In this document: piece by piece, positions 62,661 through 64,000 of the stretch
How the letters are laid out: each line of letters opens with the position of its first letter
Numbering within the stretch: position 1 is the stretch's first letter
Assembly: GCF_022539315.1 (NCBI RefSeq)
Contig: NC_066313.1
Coordinates: forward strand, 66,963,934-67,027,933
DNA length: 64,000 bases
Direction of reading: 5' to 3'
Source of the DNA: Serinus canaria
Taxonomy: Eukaryota; Chordata; Aves; Passeriformes; Fringillidae
Notes under the pieces: generated by a model
What the model was told of the DNA's origin: nothing
What the model saw: only the letters and a program-made list of their open reading frames with translations
Database searches by the model: none
Program-made: the position numbers and the translations under genes

Positions 62661-64000
62661 GTAAGATTGGAGATGACTGGGTAGCTATGCCCCATCCTGG
62701 CCTGGAATTCCCATGTCTGTTACAGCCATTTTTCAGATGTGAAACAGTCCTGCACACAGTGCCTTCTCAGCCAGCTAGAGGTGGGGACTTTCTCTCTACT
62801 AGAGTGAGGTGATAAATAAAATGAAGGCCACAGTCAAAACTGAACATATTTCATCAGCTGGAAAGAGCATGCATTTGTGCCATCTATGGCAAAAGGCTGT
62901 TAAAACCCTGAAGAGAGTGTTCTCAAAATAACTGGGGCAAGAACAAGCTGGAGATTTTAATTTTGCATGGTGTGTAATGTCAAGTTTATAATTAAATAAC
63001 AAATGGGAGTTTCCCATGGTTCCTCTCTTCAGTTTTGGTGTACCTGCTGTAGACCAACATAGAGAAAAAAAGGTGAAAGGCCAACCAAGTTTACAGCCCT
63101 GCTTTGTGGGAAATAAACAAGTGGAAGTGAACTAGAATAGATAACTGGGATTTATTGCACAAGAACTTTTCTTCAGTCTGTATATTTAAGACCTATTAAA
63201 AATGGCAAAGAGTCAAAGGTAGAGATGAAGATGGGTCCAAACCACATTGTCAAATCCTATGTGCCTCTTAAAAGAAGGAAAAGACAAAAAAGGATAGCAA
63301 TAAATTCCAGAATAATTGTGGGCTTAGGAAGACTGACATTTCAATCACCCACAATCTCTAACCTAGCAGCTTCTTCTGCAGGCAATTATTTCAACACCAT
63401 TTATCAGAAAAACAGAAAGTCTTAGTCCATGGTGGTGTCTTTTCTCCTCTTATAGGTATTAAATTTGGCTCAGATACTTGAAAGACTTGAAATCCTTTGG
63501 GACCAGCTCCTGAGTGATTGGAGCATTGACAGCACTGAGTTAAGCTCCCCTGCTCTTTGCCCGAGGGACAGTAATCCATGCCTCCTACCCACTTGAAGAA
63601 TGCTTTCATCAGCAAACAACACTAGTCTGGAGCTGGAAGCTCTCAGTCTTCTTGCTAAGCCATTTCCCTCTGTATAAAACAAGCACTCCTTCAACACAGA
63701 GGAGGAACAAATTCTGCCTTCTACCTGAGTTTCCCAACCATTCACCTATACATCCATCTTCATTTGCTTTCTGAGAAGACAGGATCCTCTGCAACAGAAC
63801 AGCCTCCATCCTCCATCAGACAAAACTGTGGTGAAGCCATGAGTGGAAAAGGTGGAAAAGCTCTTCCTCATCTATGTGGATGTGGTAGAGTCAGAGGCTT
63901 AGCTGGGTACTCAAGCTCTTCAAGCAAGGAAACTCTTCTTTTATGCCTTCCAGAAGGGCCTAATTAGGAAAGTGAAAGCAAGGGACCAGTACAGCAGGAG
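62661..64000. other. Non-coding DNA to the window end
   Basis: No gene recognised. Open frames on both strands at 63225-63967 reach 66-91 codons, overlap each other and show no family motif. The last 500 bases are somewhat less AT-rich. A gene starting beyond the window cannot be excluded. Confidence 0.6.

Noticed and set aside
1..64000. CRISPR arrays, operons, riboswitches, bacterial ribosome binding sites or terminators
   Set aside because: The sequence is vertebrate nuclear DNA. No regularly spaced repeats with variable spacers or prokaryotic gene organisation were found.

Overview
The window looks like non-coding nuclear DNA from a bird. It is AT-rich with frequent short A and T runs. 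It carries CR1 LINE fragments of avian type: five 3'-end pieces with the typical terminal wording (for example CATAGAATCAT-like ends and CCCTTCCAA...CCATTCT), one 5'-truncated copy with open reading frame 2 still readable, and one much older reverse-transcriptase relic. A songbird is possible but cannot be shown from this sequence alone. I found no protein-coding gene, tRNA, rRNA, CRISPR array or bacterial or phage feature. The open frames of 60 to 189 codons are what stop-codon statistics allow in 64 kb, except where they fall in CR1 remnants or in a GC-rich tandem repeat.

Layout. 1-4.4 kb: unique AT-rich DNA with a perfect hairpin at 4231-4256. 4.4-9.9 kb: CR1 3' end on + (4420-4630), an L2-like LINE relic on + (about 7425-7560), and a 0.6 kb CR1 on - (9250-9860). 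10-16 kb: two related copies of an unidentified roughly 110-bp repeat (10303 and 15227) flank a CpG-rich island (11935-12390) built largely from a 62-bp minisatellite (12007-12273). 16.5-17.2 kb: repeat-free DNA rich in TAAT/ATTA cores that could be a conserved enhancer. 21-29 kb: unique DNA, two decayed ancient-repeat relics, another enhancer-like block, and a short CR1 tail (28993-29062). 33.8-34.3 kb: an old CR1-clade reverse transcriptase relic on -. 38.9-39.1 kb: an older-subfamily CR1 on +. 39-54 kb: unique DNA. 54.2 kb: a short CR1 tail on -. 57.4-57.9 kb and 61.0-61.5 kb: two further enhancer-like blocks. 62.5-62.66 kb: a CR1 3' end on + that keeps the natural ORF2 stop.

There is no set of genes working together here. 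The simplest reading is a gene desert or a very long intron, with old retrotransposon debris, some simple repeats, one GC-rich minisatellite island, and several stretches that could be conserved regulatory DNA. The regulatory calls rest on composition and motif impressions only; a multi-species alignment would decide them. I did not find evidence for a previously undescribed biological system.
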